Shown here: one piece after another, positions 26,909-33,854 of the stretch | Layout of the letters: each line of letters begins with the position of its first letter | Position numbering within the stretch: the stretch's first letter is position 1 | From: an uncultured Alteromonadaceae bacterium | GTDB taxonomy: Bacteria; Pseudomonadota; Gammaproteobacteria; Enterobacterales; Alteromonadaceae | NCBI GenBank assembly: GCA_913056495.1 | Contig: CAJXMO010000009.1 | Span: forward strand, 62,001 to 126,000 | Reading direction: 5' to 3' | DNA: 64,000 nt | Translations under genes and position numbers: made by a program | Notes under the pieces: model-generated | Told to the model about the DNA's origin: nothing | The model's database searches: none | What the model saw: the letters and a program-made list of their open reading frames with translations, nothing else

Positions 26909-28171
26909 ATGAATCACACGGTTACTGGCTTATTGATTTTTGTATGTGCGGTTGTTCTGCCGGCAGCCGCCAAACCTGTCAAAATGTGGCGAACTTTAAC
27001 TGCGCCAGATGAAATGAAGGTATTTGAGCAGCAAGTAAAACGTTACAACCAAACTCATACTGATGCAAAAATTCAAATTGAATATATTCCTCACGGCAAT
27101 TACCGGGATTCTGTCATCGGCGGCGCCTTGGCTAAAGACTTACCTTGTGTTTTAGCCGTTGATCAACCTGATGTTGCCAACTACGCCTGGTCCGGGCTGC
27201 TTCGACCGCTAGATTCTCAGACTTCAACTGATACCCGGCTCATTAAAAAAGAAACGATAGCGCGAATTAACCCAAGTGGTATCGGTAGGTATCAGAGTGC
27301 TATTTATTCGTTAGGGCCTTTTGATATTGCACTGGCATTATTTACCCGCAAGTCTTTATTTGAACAGCTAGATGTGCGAGTACCAACGGTTGAACAGCCT
27401 TGGTCGGTCAGCGAATTTAATCAGGTATTGTTAAAAATTAAACAACTGGACCAATATAAATATATCTTTGATATGAATATCTTAGGGGTCGGTGAGTGGC
27501 CAGCTTATGCTTATTTACCTATGCTATACAGCAGCGGTGCTGATTTAATTGAGCGCACCGACTACTCAAAAGCAGAAGGCATCTTAAATGGCCGGGCTGC
27601 GATTCGCTGGGGTGAATGGGTTCAGCGCTTGATTAATCAAGGCCTCACCTCGGTTCAGTTTGGCGAACATGCACTCTTTGAGCGCGGTTTGCTGGCACTT
27701 GAATACAACGGAAGCTGGGTCATAGAGAGATATAAAAAGGCGATGGGTGATGATTTATTGATTTTGCCGACAATCGATTTTGGTCAGGGCGCTTATATTG
27801 GCGGTGGTAGCTGGCATTATGCCATCACTCGGCAGTGCGACAGGCCTGCTGAGGCTGCCCGATTTGTTGAATTTATTATGTCGGATACAGAAATTGCCTA
27901 TTTCAGTGAGCACACAGGGTTTATTCCAACGTCTCAAACGGCCGCCCAAAAAACAACTTTGTATCAACCCGGTGGTGAGCTTTATCGCTTATATCAAATG
28001 TCTGCTGAGCATGTCGTGATGAGGCCTGCAACTCCAGCCTATCCTGCTATTTCAAATATTTTTTCACAGGCATTCAGGCGAATTGCCGATGGTGTCGAGG
28101 TTGAGCAGGCACTGGATAGGGCAGTGGACGATATCGAGCAAAACATTCGTGATAACAGAGGATATAGGTAA
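26909..28171 (+). CDS. ABC sugar importer, substrate-binding protein
   Basis: 420 residues with a signal peptide ending near PAAAKP, so periplasmic. The family-1 solute-binding fold is seen in the spacing of VKMWRTLTAPDEMKVFEQ, LPCVLAVDQPDVANYAWSG, GNGSWVIERY-like EYNGSWVIERYK (about 267-278) and YIGGGSWHYAIT. It is the first gene of an operon with two permeases (9-bp gap to the next). The neighbouring GH32 enzymes, fructokinase and operators suggest sucrose or fructo-oligosaccharides as ligand. That substrate call is inference. Confidence 0.88.
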   Translation: MNHTVTGLLIFVCAVVLPAAAKPVKMWRTLTAPDEMKVFEQQVKRYNQTHTDAKIQIEYIPHGNYRDSVIGGALAKDLPCVLAVDQPDVANYAWSGLLRPLDSQTSTDTRLIKKETIARINPSGIGRYQSAIYSLGPFDIALALFTRKSLFEQLDVRVPTVEQPWSVSEFNQVLLKIKQLDQYKYIFDMNILGVGEWPAYAYLPMLYSSGADLIERTDYSKAEGILNGRAAIRWGEWVQRLINQGLTSVQFGEHALFERGLLALEYNGSWVIERYKKAMGDDLLILPTIDFGQGAYIGGGSWHYAITRQCDRPAEAARFVEFIMSDTEIAYFSEHTGFIPTSQTAAQKTTLYQPGGELYRLYQMSAEHVVMRPATPAYPAISNIFSQAFRRIADGVEVEQALDRAVDDIEQNIRDNRGYR

Positions 28172-28179
28172 TCCGACGC

Positions 28180-29274
28180 ATGCGTAATCATCCAGCCTCC
28201 AACCATGAATTTACGTACACAGGCTTAAAAAATGACAAAGGTAAAGCGCGTTTGCTGGCACTGCCCGCCATAGGGCTATTATTTGTTTTTTTAGTATTGC
28301 CGTTTTTAGTGGCGGTGACCACCTCGTTTACCGATAAACGACTTTTATCGCCTAATCAGGCTGAGTTTGTCGGTATTGAAAATTATGCCAGATTGCTCAG
28401 TACTAAAGTATTATCTGTGCCGCTTGAAGCAAAAGGCCGACCGGAATTAGATTTTAGCTATAAAGGCCAGACCTACTCAAAACTCAGAGACTTGCTAAGA
28501 GATAACCCCGAATTTAATGGTTACTCGGTATTATATCAATTTGATATTTATAACAATAAGCGATACATATTGGCGAAAGATCCACTTTTTATAAAATCTT
28601 TGTTTAATACCTTTAAATTTGTTTTTATGGTGGTGCCGATTCAAATACTGCTGGCACTGACACTTGCTTTAGTACTGAATGGAGAAGGTAAGTTAAGGCT
28701 TACTTATAAGTTGTTGTTTTTTGCGCCTGTAGTGACTTCTATGGTTGTTGTTTGTGTTGTTTGGAGCATGTTATATCAGCAGCAAGGCGGGTTATTAAAT
28801 ACGGCCTTAGGCAACTTATTGAGCGATTATCAGGCCATTGACTGGCTCCGTGATCCTGAGTGGGCGATGTTTTCTATTGTAATCTTATCTGCCTGGCAAG
28901 GCTTGGGCATTCAAATGCTGATATTGCTGTCTGGGCTTAAAAGTATTCCGCAAAATTTATATGAAGCGGCTCAGTTAGATGGGGCCAATTGCTGGTCTCA
29001 GTTTCGCTATATTACCTTGCCGGGCCTTAAAAATACCCTGATTGTTGTGATTTTATCGACCACAATTTTTGCGTTTGCTTTATTTGTGCAGGTGGACGTA
29101 ATGACTCAAGGTGGGCCTCAGGACACCACCTCAACTGTATTATTTTATGCAATTGAAAAAGGGTTTCGCCAGCAACAAATTGCTTATGGTGCTGCGGTTT
29201 GTATTTTCTATTTTGCTTTAATTGTATCCTTTACCTTGCTGCAGAAAAGGCTAATCAGTCATGACAAACATTAA
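28180..29274 (+). CDS. ABC sugar importer, permease 1 (MalF/UgpA type)
   Basis: 364-residue inner-membrane permease of a CUT1 importer. The coupling-helix EAA motif is EAAQLDGANCWSQFRYITLP (about 265-284). Hydrophobic helices occur near residues 27-48, 145-165, 175-198, 232-250, 285-305 and 333-355. A soluble insert between helices 1 and 2 (about 55-145) is longer than usual for this family and predicted periplasmic. It overlaps the next permease gene by 14 bp, so translation is coupled. Confidence 0.9.
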   Translation: MRNHPASNHEFTYTGLKNDKGKARLLALPAIGLLFVFLVLPFLVAVTTSFTDKRLLSPNQAEFVGIENYARLLSTKVLSVPLEAKGRPELDFSYKGQTYSKLRDLLRDNPEFNGYSVLYQFDIYNNKRYILAKDPLFIKSLFNTFKFVFMVVPIQILLALTLALVLNGEGKLRLTYKLLFFAPVVTSMVVVCVVWSMLYQQQGGLLNTALGNLLSDYQAIDWLRDPEWAMFSIVILSAWQGLGIQMLILLSGLKSIPQNLYEAAQLDGANCWSQFRYITLPGLKNTLIVVILSTTIFAFALFVQVDVMTQGGPQDTTSTVLFYAIEKGFRQQQIAYGAAVCIFYFALIVSFTLLQKRLISHDKH

Positions 29275-30133
29275 CCTGCTTAAATGGTGCAAGTGGAGCC
29301 TGCTCAGTCTGGTTGCGCTGACTTTTATTTCACCCTTGCTTTTTATGTTTGTTGCATCGTTTAAAAGTGATAGCCAGATATTCTCGCAGCAAGGTATTTT
29401 GCAAACATTTAATCCGTTCAATGGCGTTGGTTTAGAGAATTACCGCACTGTATTCAGGGATACGCCTTTTGTTAATTACCTGACGAATTCTTTGATTGTT
29501 ACCTTGTTTTCTGTGGTGTTTTCTGTGCTGGTAAACAGCATGGCGGCTTATGCCTTATTGCGGTTTCCCTGGCATCATAAACATTTTATCTTCACTTGTT
29601 TATTGGCTTTGTTGGTCATTCCGTTTGAAGCTATTGTTTTGCCTTTAGTATTCATAGTTACTAACTTACCCTGGTTATCAATTGAAGGCGGTCAACTGAA
29701 TTTAACCTTATCCTGGTTTAACAGCCTGCATGTGCAAATTATTCCTGAGTTAGCCAATCCATTTTTTATCTATTTGATTTATGCCTATTTAAAAAGCCTG
29801 CCAAAAGATTATGAAGAAGCCGCTTTGCTTGAAGGCGTATCTATTTGGAAAATCTATTTTTTTGTGGTGATGCCCATGGCTAAACCTGTTTTGGCGACCG
29901 TAGCTATTTTAACCTTTTTACGCAGTTGGAATGCATATTTGTTACCTATATTGGTTGCGCAAGCAGAAGCTGTGCGGCCATTAATGCCGGGTATGCAACA
30001 ATTTTTTGGTCACAGCACCAGTTGGGGGGCGATAATGGCCTATGCAACTTTAATTACCTTACCTGTTTTGGGTGTATTTTGCCTGCTGCAAAAATACTTT
30101 GTATCCGGCATTCAAGGCGGAATAAAGAGCTGA
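29261..30133 (+). CDS. ABC sugar importer, permease 2 (MalG/UgpE type)
   Basis: 290-residue inner-membrane permease with about six helices and the EAA motif EAALLEGVSIWKIYFFVVMP (about 186-205). It ends the operon, and no ATPase gene follows. The MalK-type ATPase at 4478 is the probable energiser. The accessory insert with yefM-yoeB begins 124 bp after its stop. Confidence 0.9.
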   Translation: MTNINLLKWCKWSLLSLVALTFISPLLFMFVASFKSDSQIFSQQGILQTFNPFNGVGLENYRTVFRDTPFVNYLTNSLIVTLFSVVFSVLVNSMAAYALLRFPWHHKHFIFTCLLALLVIPFEAIVLPLVFIVTNLPWLSIEGGQLNLTLSWFNSLHVQIIPELANPFFIYLIYAYLKSLPKDYEEAALLEGVSIWKIYFFVVMPMAKPVLATVAILTFLRSWNAYLLPILVAQAEAVRPLMPGMQQFFGHSTSWGAIMAYATLITLPVLGVFCLLQKYFVSGIQGGIKS

Positions 30134-30256
30134 AGTGTGTGAATAGCGGAAGCTGGTTTATCAAATTTGAATGTCAGTTGGCTGGTGACAAATAAACATT
30201 AACGCGGCTCAAATGTTCGTTCTGTTGTGGGTTTTTGTATGCCAGTGATACAAATT

Positions 30257-30526
30257 TTAGTAATGGTAGCGACACGAGATTATCGTGATGGCTTGATCAT
30301 CAACGGCATAAACAAGCCTATTGGTGTCATCAATACGACGAGACCAAAATCCAGATAAGTTCTCTTTTAGTGGCTCTGGTTTACCTATGCCCTCAAATGG
30401 CCAACGTTTAACATCGTTGATCAGCTTGTTGATGCGTTTTAGTGTTTTCTTGTCTTGGGTTTGCCAGTACAAGTAGTCCCCCCAAGCATCGTCAGTCCAA
30501 GATAATAAACGCTGGCTACTACTCAT
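30257..30526 (-). CDS. yoeB: YoeB-family toxin (mRNA endonuclease)
   Basis: 89 residues, close to the usual 84 of YoeB. Ribosome-dependent mRNA interferase of the RelE superfamily. The conserved parts are WTDDAWGDYLYWQ, INDVKRWPFEGIGKPEPLKENLSG (about 36-59), WSRRIDDTNRLVY and the C-terminal SCRYHY with the catalytic His/Tyr tail. It overlaps the yefM antitoxin gene by 8 bp, the normal order for this pair. Toxin-antitoxin pairs of this sort are common cargo of chromosomal integrons, which fits the attC-like site nearby. Confidence 0.93.
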   Translation of the reverse strand: MSSSQRLLSWTDDAWGDYLYWQTQDKKTLKRINKLINDVKRWPFEGIGKPEPLKENLSGFWSRRIDDTNRLVYAVDDQAITIISCRYHY

Positions 30527-30773
30527 CTATCAAGGCTCGTGCAGTTGTTTTACCGGCACGATACTGCGCTATAGAGCGATTTAAATGCTCAGCATTTTCA
30601 GGTGAGCGAAGTAAATGAACTGTCTCCATTAGACTATTGTAATAATCTAGTGACATTACCACTGCATCTTCCGAGTCTCGGCGAGTAATTACGGTTGTGT
30701 CAGCATCATTAACGACACCATCTAAAACGGCTTTGAGACTATTTCTGGCTTCAGTAAAAGATACGATTCTCAT
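30519..30773 (-). CDS. yefM: YefM-family antitoxin
   Basis: 84 residues from ATG 30773 (MRIVSFTEARNSLKAVLDGV), chosen because GGAGGT lies just upstream; an ATG-frame extension to 30839 is unlikely. The N-terminal Phd/YefM fold binds DNA (TVITRRDSEDAVVMSLDYYNSL), and the acidic, flexible C-terminus neutralises YoeB. The promoter region carries two TGTACA cores, the known recognition hexamer of YefM, so autorepression is expected. Confidence 0.93.
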   Translation of the reverse strand: MRIVSFTEARNSLKAVLDGVVNDADTTVITRRDSEDAVVMSLDYYNSLMETVHLLRSPENAEHLNRSIAQYRAGKTTARALIDE

Positions 30774-30786
30774 AAGAACCTCCACA

Positions 30787-30833
30787 TGTACATTTAATGG
30801 AACAAGTATAACTTTGCAATATCTACTTGTACA
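30787..30833 (-). promoter_or_regulatory. yefM-yoeB promoter and autoregulatory operator
   Basis: Two TGTACA hexamers (30787-30792 and 30828-30833) flank a -10-like TATACT on the minus strand (30810-30805); the distal TGTACA sits 17 bp upstream as a weak -35. An inner inverted repeat ACAAGTA...TACTTGT adds symmetry. TGTACA cores are the established operator of YefM-YoeB. Confidence 0.65.
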
Positions 30834-31076
30834 GCACAATGAACATGATATATTGCTCCTGCAATATCAGCATTTATACTATCGATGGCGTTCCAGGCCT
30901 GAACCTGAAAATCAATAAGGAGCCCGGTCATATCATTATTTCGCATCCGATCGGGTTTAAAAATTATGACGAAAAGAACAGAAACCATTATTGGGATGCA
31001 AAGGAGCTAATCGGCCGGTGCATTTTAAACATTTTCAGGAAACGCCCTTGGCTCCGCGGTTTTACAACCATTGCAC
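30834..31076. other. Intergenic stretch with hairpin and flanking inverted repeat, no supported gene
   Basis: ATATTGC-TCCT-GCAATAT makes a perfect 7-bp hairpin around 30851-30868. GGTGCA near 31017 and TGCACC near 31072 form another inverted repeat spanning about 60 bp that reaches the stop codon of the lipoprotein gene. It could be a degenerate cassette-recombination site, but the integron core motifs are incomplete. The plus-strand 85-codon frame here has no family resemblance. Confidence 0.3.
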
Positions 31077-31517
31077 CTAATTAAACGACACTTGCTTAAT
31101 TACTTCAACGTTTGGTGCGTGACCCAGCTGTAAATTGCAAAAGTTTAACTTCTGATACTCATGCAGTGTGCAATCGAACACTAGGTCATTAGAAGCACCA
31201 TTTGGACTATAAAAGCTAATGGTTGCCTGATTTAACTGCAAGCTTTTGCCCAACTCAAAAAGATCTTTATTAACATTGTAAAAATAAGCTTCCAGATGCT
31301 CTAGAGAGTGTTCTTTACCTGAAACGCCAAAATGTGCAACCTTATGAATTTTATTTTCATTGATTTCAATTTCGTTGAAAGTAGCGCTCACTTTTGCACT
31401 TGGAAAAGCTATTTTTAATTTTTGTTCAAAGTTTATGATTTCTGTTGGTTGACTATGACAACCTAAAAGAATGATCCAGAAAAATAATAGCTTTAAATTA
31501 AGTATGCGAATGTTCAT
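31077..31517 (-). CDS. Hypothetical small lipoprotein
   Basis: 146 residues. The N-terminus (MNIRILNLKLLFFWIILLGCHSQ) is a lipoprotein signal with lipobox LLGC. The mature part (about 125 residues) is soluble with alternating strands; I do not recognise the family. It is one of three small minus-strand orphans downstream of the attC-like site. Directly upstream lies the ~100-bp repeat shared with 4184-4283. Confidence 0.65.
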   Translation of the reverse strand: MNIRILNLKLLFFWIILLGCHSQPTEIINFEQKLKIAFPSAKVSATFNEIEINENKIHKVAHFGVSGKEHSLEHLEAYFYNVNKDLFELGKSLQLNQATISFYSPNGASNDLVFDCTLHEYQKLNFCNLQLGHAPNVEVIKQVSFN

Positions 31518-31533
31518 AAAGTTAAGTTGGTTG

Positions 31534-31637
31534 TATAACGAGACTGGAGAAAAACCTCGCCTTTAAAAGATTATCGTTCGCTACGTAAAAAAATTCACCG
31601 ACTCAATGGTGAAACCTATCAAGATTTTACGTAAAGA
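31534..31637. repeat. Diverged ~100-bp intergenic repeat, copy 2
   Basis: It aligns with 4184-4283. Here the copy can fold: TACGTAAAA (about 31591) pairs with TTTTACGTA, and TTCACC with GGTGAA inside. On the minus strand it ends in CTCGTTATAC shortly before the ATG of the lipoprotein gene, the same arrangement as copy 1. GTTATAC resembles the 3' core of some integron attC sites, but the matching 5' core is not seen. Confidence 0.55.
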
Positions 31638-31898
31638 CGCGTTTTTAGTCTATTTATCGTACAAAGATTAAATCTGTAAACTACCACAGGTTTTTCTAAA
31701 GTCTCAACGCTCGCTTAACTGGCGTAAAATTAGCGACGAAGGAGCGCAAGCCAAGCTTTATGCGTCCCATTCATTATTGCTTGTATGGTTCGGGAAGAAC
31801 GCCTTCCCACGCTGTATAGTGCTGATGAACCAAAGATGGTTCGAAAGCATAGGAATAAGTAGAAAAAACGGCTAAAAAATCGAAAATTCATTGATGGC
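31638..31898. other. Intergenic stretch, possible decayed repeat
   Basis: About 260 bp without a supportable gene. Short frames exist on both strands: minus 31730-31912 is rich in Phe/Arg, and plus frames read KISDEGAQAKLYASH. Neither has a ribosome site or domain. The composition is higher in GC than the neighbouring genes, which suggests a separate repeat element. Confidence 0.3.
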
Positions 31899-32468
31899 CT
31901 ATAACGCCCCAAGCGGTCTGTAAGGTTTATGCATACTTATACCAAGCTGTTCGCCGAGATAATACAAAATTGCGTACTCCTCGATTGTGGTTGATGCAAC
32001 ATTTGTATATCGGGAATATCGTCCATGAGGGCCGCAACACTCTGTACCATTGATAACTTCTAATTTTTCTACTTTAACGGATACTTGTGTTTGACCATCT
32101 GTAGTTGGTTCGAATTTAACAGTAAAAACGCCTGTTGTCTGGGCAGGCCTTCCATTTACAATATAAAAATCTGAGCGCCAAAAGCTTCGAGATATGTCGC
32201 CCAGTTGTATTTCAAACCCGCTTTCTGACAAATGGTTTACTTTTGAGTAAAGCACCGCCGGATTTCCAGAGCCAGACAACCTTATTTCATTATTCTTCTG
32301 AGCTTTATATGAGAAAAGTATGTCTGCTTTATTCAATAACTCTTCAAACGCTATTGGATAGATGAAGTTTGTTTCATTTACTCCTTCGAAAGAAGAAACT
32401 TTAATTTCATAAATTGAAGTGCATGAAATCAAAAAGCAAGAGATGAGCACTGTAATTAAAGTTTTCAC
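31899..32468 (-). CDS. Hypothetical lipoprotein (putative integron cassette gene)
   Basis: 189 residues with signal peptide and lipobox LISC (MKTLITVLISCFLISCTS). The mature region is soluble, with a Cys-Cys pair (TECCGPHG, about 142-149); I do not recognise it. The start codon lies 17 bp after the attC-like site on the same strand, the normal position for a cassette gene, which usually lacks its own promoter. Confidence 0.7.
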   Translation of the reverse strand: MKTLITVLISCFLISCTSIYEIKVSSFEGVNETNFIYPIAFEELLNKADILFSYKAQKNNEIRLSGSGNPAVLYSKVNHLSESGFEIQLGDISRSFWRSDFYIVNGRPAQTTGVFTVKFEPTTDGQTQVSVKVEKLEVINGTECCGPHGRYSRYTNVASTTIEEYAILYYLGEQLGISMHKPYRPLGAL

Positions 32469-32484
32469 CAGATTTCCTTATGGT

Positions 32485-32531
32485 GGCTAACGCTCAGCGT
32501 TGGCTGTCGCTCTGCCGCTGATTGTTAGGTG
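32485..32531 (-). other. attC-like integron recombination site
   Basis: On the minus strand the site opens with core ACCTAAC (RYYYAAC consensus, 32530-32524) and closes with GTTAGCC (one mismatch to GTTRRRY). Between them, CTAAC pairs with GTTAG, TCAGCG with CGCTGA and GC with GC around a nine-base loop, leaving the unpaired bases expected of a folded attC. The stop codon of the upstream gene lies inside the first core, as in true cassettes. No integrase gene is visible. Confidence 0.65.
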
Positions 32532-33022
32532 CATTTTTCGGTAGAAAGCCAAACCATAGCACTGTAAGTTGGTTTTCCTTCATTTTTTTGAATTATGAAT
32601 TTTTCATAACTCGCTGAAGCTATACGCTCACATCTTGAAGCCAGTGCGTCTCCAATTTTTTTAGCAAAACTAGATGCCAATAACGCTTTTTTAACAGGCT
32701 CTCGAATTGCTATTATTTTTGGATTATGCATATTCCCATACGAACTCAAAGCCTCAGCGTGTAAGTCAGGATAATTCAAACTCAAAAATTCATGAAGCTC
32801 TCTTTGCAATAAAGGGTAATCCTCTGAAAGAAATATCCTAAAGTTCCTAAGCCAAATATCTTTTGGCACCGAGTCTATAGCTTCTCTGAGTGAAAGCCTT
32901 CCTTGATGAGTATCATATATAGTTGCCCATTCTTCATCATCGATAGATACGCTCCAACCAGAATCAGATGCAAATACAAAGCTTGAAACTGAAAATAGAA
33001 AAATGCTTGCGATGCTTTTCAT
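32525..33022 (-). CDS. Hypothetical secreted protein (putative integron cassette gene)
   Basis: 165 residues from the Met at 33022 (MKSIASIFLFSVSSFVFASDS), which begins a clear signal peptide; an upstream in-frame ATG at 33061 would place 13 extra residues before it. The mature part is helical with conserved-looking WSVSIDDEEWATIYDTHQG. I do not recognise the family. Its stop codon overlaps the attC-like site, so gene and site look like one cassette. Confidence 0.68.
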   Translation of the reverse strand: MKSIASIFLFSVSSFVFASDSGWSVSIDDEEWATIYDTHQGRLSLREAIDSVPKDIWLRNFRIFLSEDYPLLQRELHEFLSLNYPDLHAEALSSYGNMHNPKIIAIREPVKKALLASSFAKKIGDALASRCERIASASYEKFIIQKNEGKPTYSAMVWLSTEKCT

Positions 33023-33299
33023 GGCGTGGGCACATAACAGTTTATTCAACGGACGATTCATAACTATTCCAACCGTCTATTTACAAACTTTAAAATTAAT
33101 AATTCGTCAACTCTATGTAATTTATTAACTTTTATCAAGTAATCACTATGCAGTTGAATAAATAAAAGAAGCTTCCTTGATTTTGCAGTAATTAGGAAAC
33201 AAAATTAACACTGCATATAAAAACAGTATATTAATTATCCCGTATAAGTTGGGGCGAGCGACGGGAATCTCAACGGATCTTTTAACGAATTAAAATTTG

Positions 33300-33545
33300 T
33301 CAGCATCCCCAATCGTCTTTGCTCCTGCCTAATTTTATGTATTTGTGAATGCTCGAATATCGCTAGTCAGACGGGGATAAAACATAACCATGTTTGACCG
33401 GGTTGTATTGAATTTAAGCAAAATGCTTTTTTAAATCGTATTCATCACGAATTTAGTGTTACCAATAATGTCTTTGCCATATAACATGTAAATGATCCGG
33501 TAATACAGCGGCTGAACTAAGCCAAGTTACTTGAGTGCGAAGGTT
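33300..33545 (-). pseudogene. Decayed REP-associated tyrosine transposase (RAYT, Y1_Tnp family)
   Basis: One minus-strand frame reads SSAAVLPDHLHVIW, then IRDEYDLKKHF, IQYNPVKHGYVLSPSD and YSSIHKYIKLGRSKDDWGC before a stop. HLH is the HUH metal-binding motif, and YNPVKHGYV is the family hallmark. At least four stop codons interrupt the frame, and most of the N-terminal half plus the region carrying the catalytic Tyr are missing or unreadable. It marks old mobile-element activity at the edge of the insert. The flanking 33062-33299 and 33546-33700 stretches show no gene. Confidence 0.75.
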
Positions 33546-33709
33546 CGATATATTTAATCAACTGGTTTGAAGCTGGATTAAAGGTTTTACTTTATTATTC
33601 TCAATAAGTTATATAAATTAAGTACAATAAAAAGATTGGTTGCCTGTTCACTTTAGAGCGGTAAATCGACTCTGTTCGTTAAAAAAATTATTTTTTATGT
33701 AAATATTAT

Positions 33710-33753
33710 TTGATCAAGTTACAAATTTAATGCTATAAATAGACAACGTTGTA
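33710..33753 (+). promoter_or_regulatory. Upstream promoter and operator of the GH32-like gene
   Basis: TTGATC (33710-33715) and TATAAA (33734-33739) are 18 bp apart. The operator core GACAACGTTGTA (33742-33753) lies just downstream of the -10 box. Confidence 0.6.
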
Positions 33754-33799
33754 ATTTTATTGCACCTGAATCGTATTTGTCTTTAAAACCTAAAATTTT

Positions 33800-33828
33800 T
33801 TGACTTTTAAAGACAACGTTGTAAAAAT
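33800..33828 (+). promoter_or_regulatory. Second promoter and operator of the GH32-like gene
   Basis: TTGACT (33800-33805) and TAAAAA (33822-33827) are 16 bp apart with GACAACGTTGTA (33812-33823) in the spacer. It lies 32 bp before the start codon. Its centre is 70 bp from that of the upstream copy, which could allow looping by a LacI-type tetramer or double repression. Confidence 0.62.
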
Positions 33829-33854
33829 AAAACCAGACACACGAGGCTAATAAA

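Noticed and set aside
30827..31084. 85-codon plus-strand frame upstream of yefM
   Set aside because: It overlaps the yefM operator and promoter, has no ribosome site and resembles no family.
31534..31545. GTTATAC as a second integron attC site
   Set aside because: The matching 5' core and the paired stems could not be found, so it is listed only as a repeat.
31730..31912. 60-codon minus-strand frame overlapping the end of the lipoprotein gene
   Set aside because: Overlaps a better gene, lacks a ribosome site; composition suggests a non-coding repeat.
33062..33299. Possible further integron site upstream of the secreted-protein gene
   Set aside because: GTTATGT near 33030 is suggestive, but no paired partner motif is visible in the AT-rich sequence.
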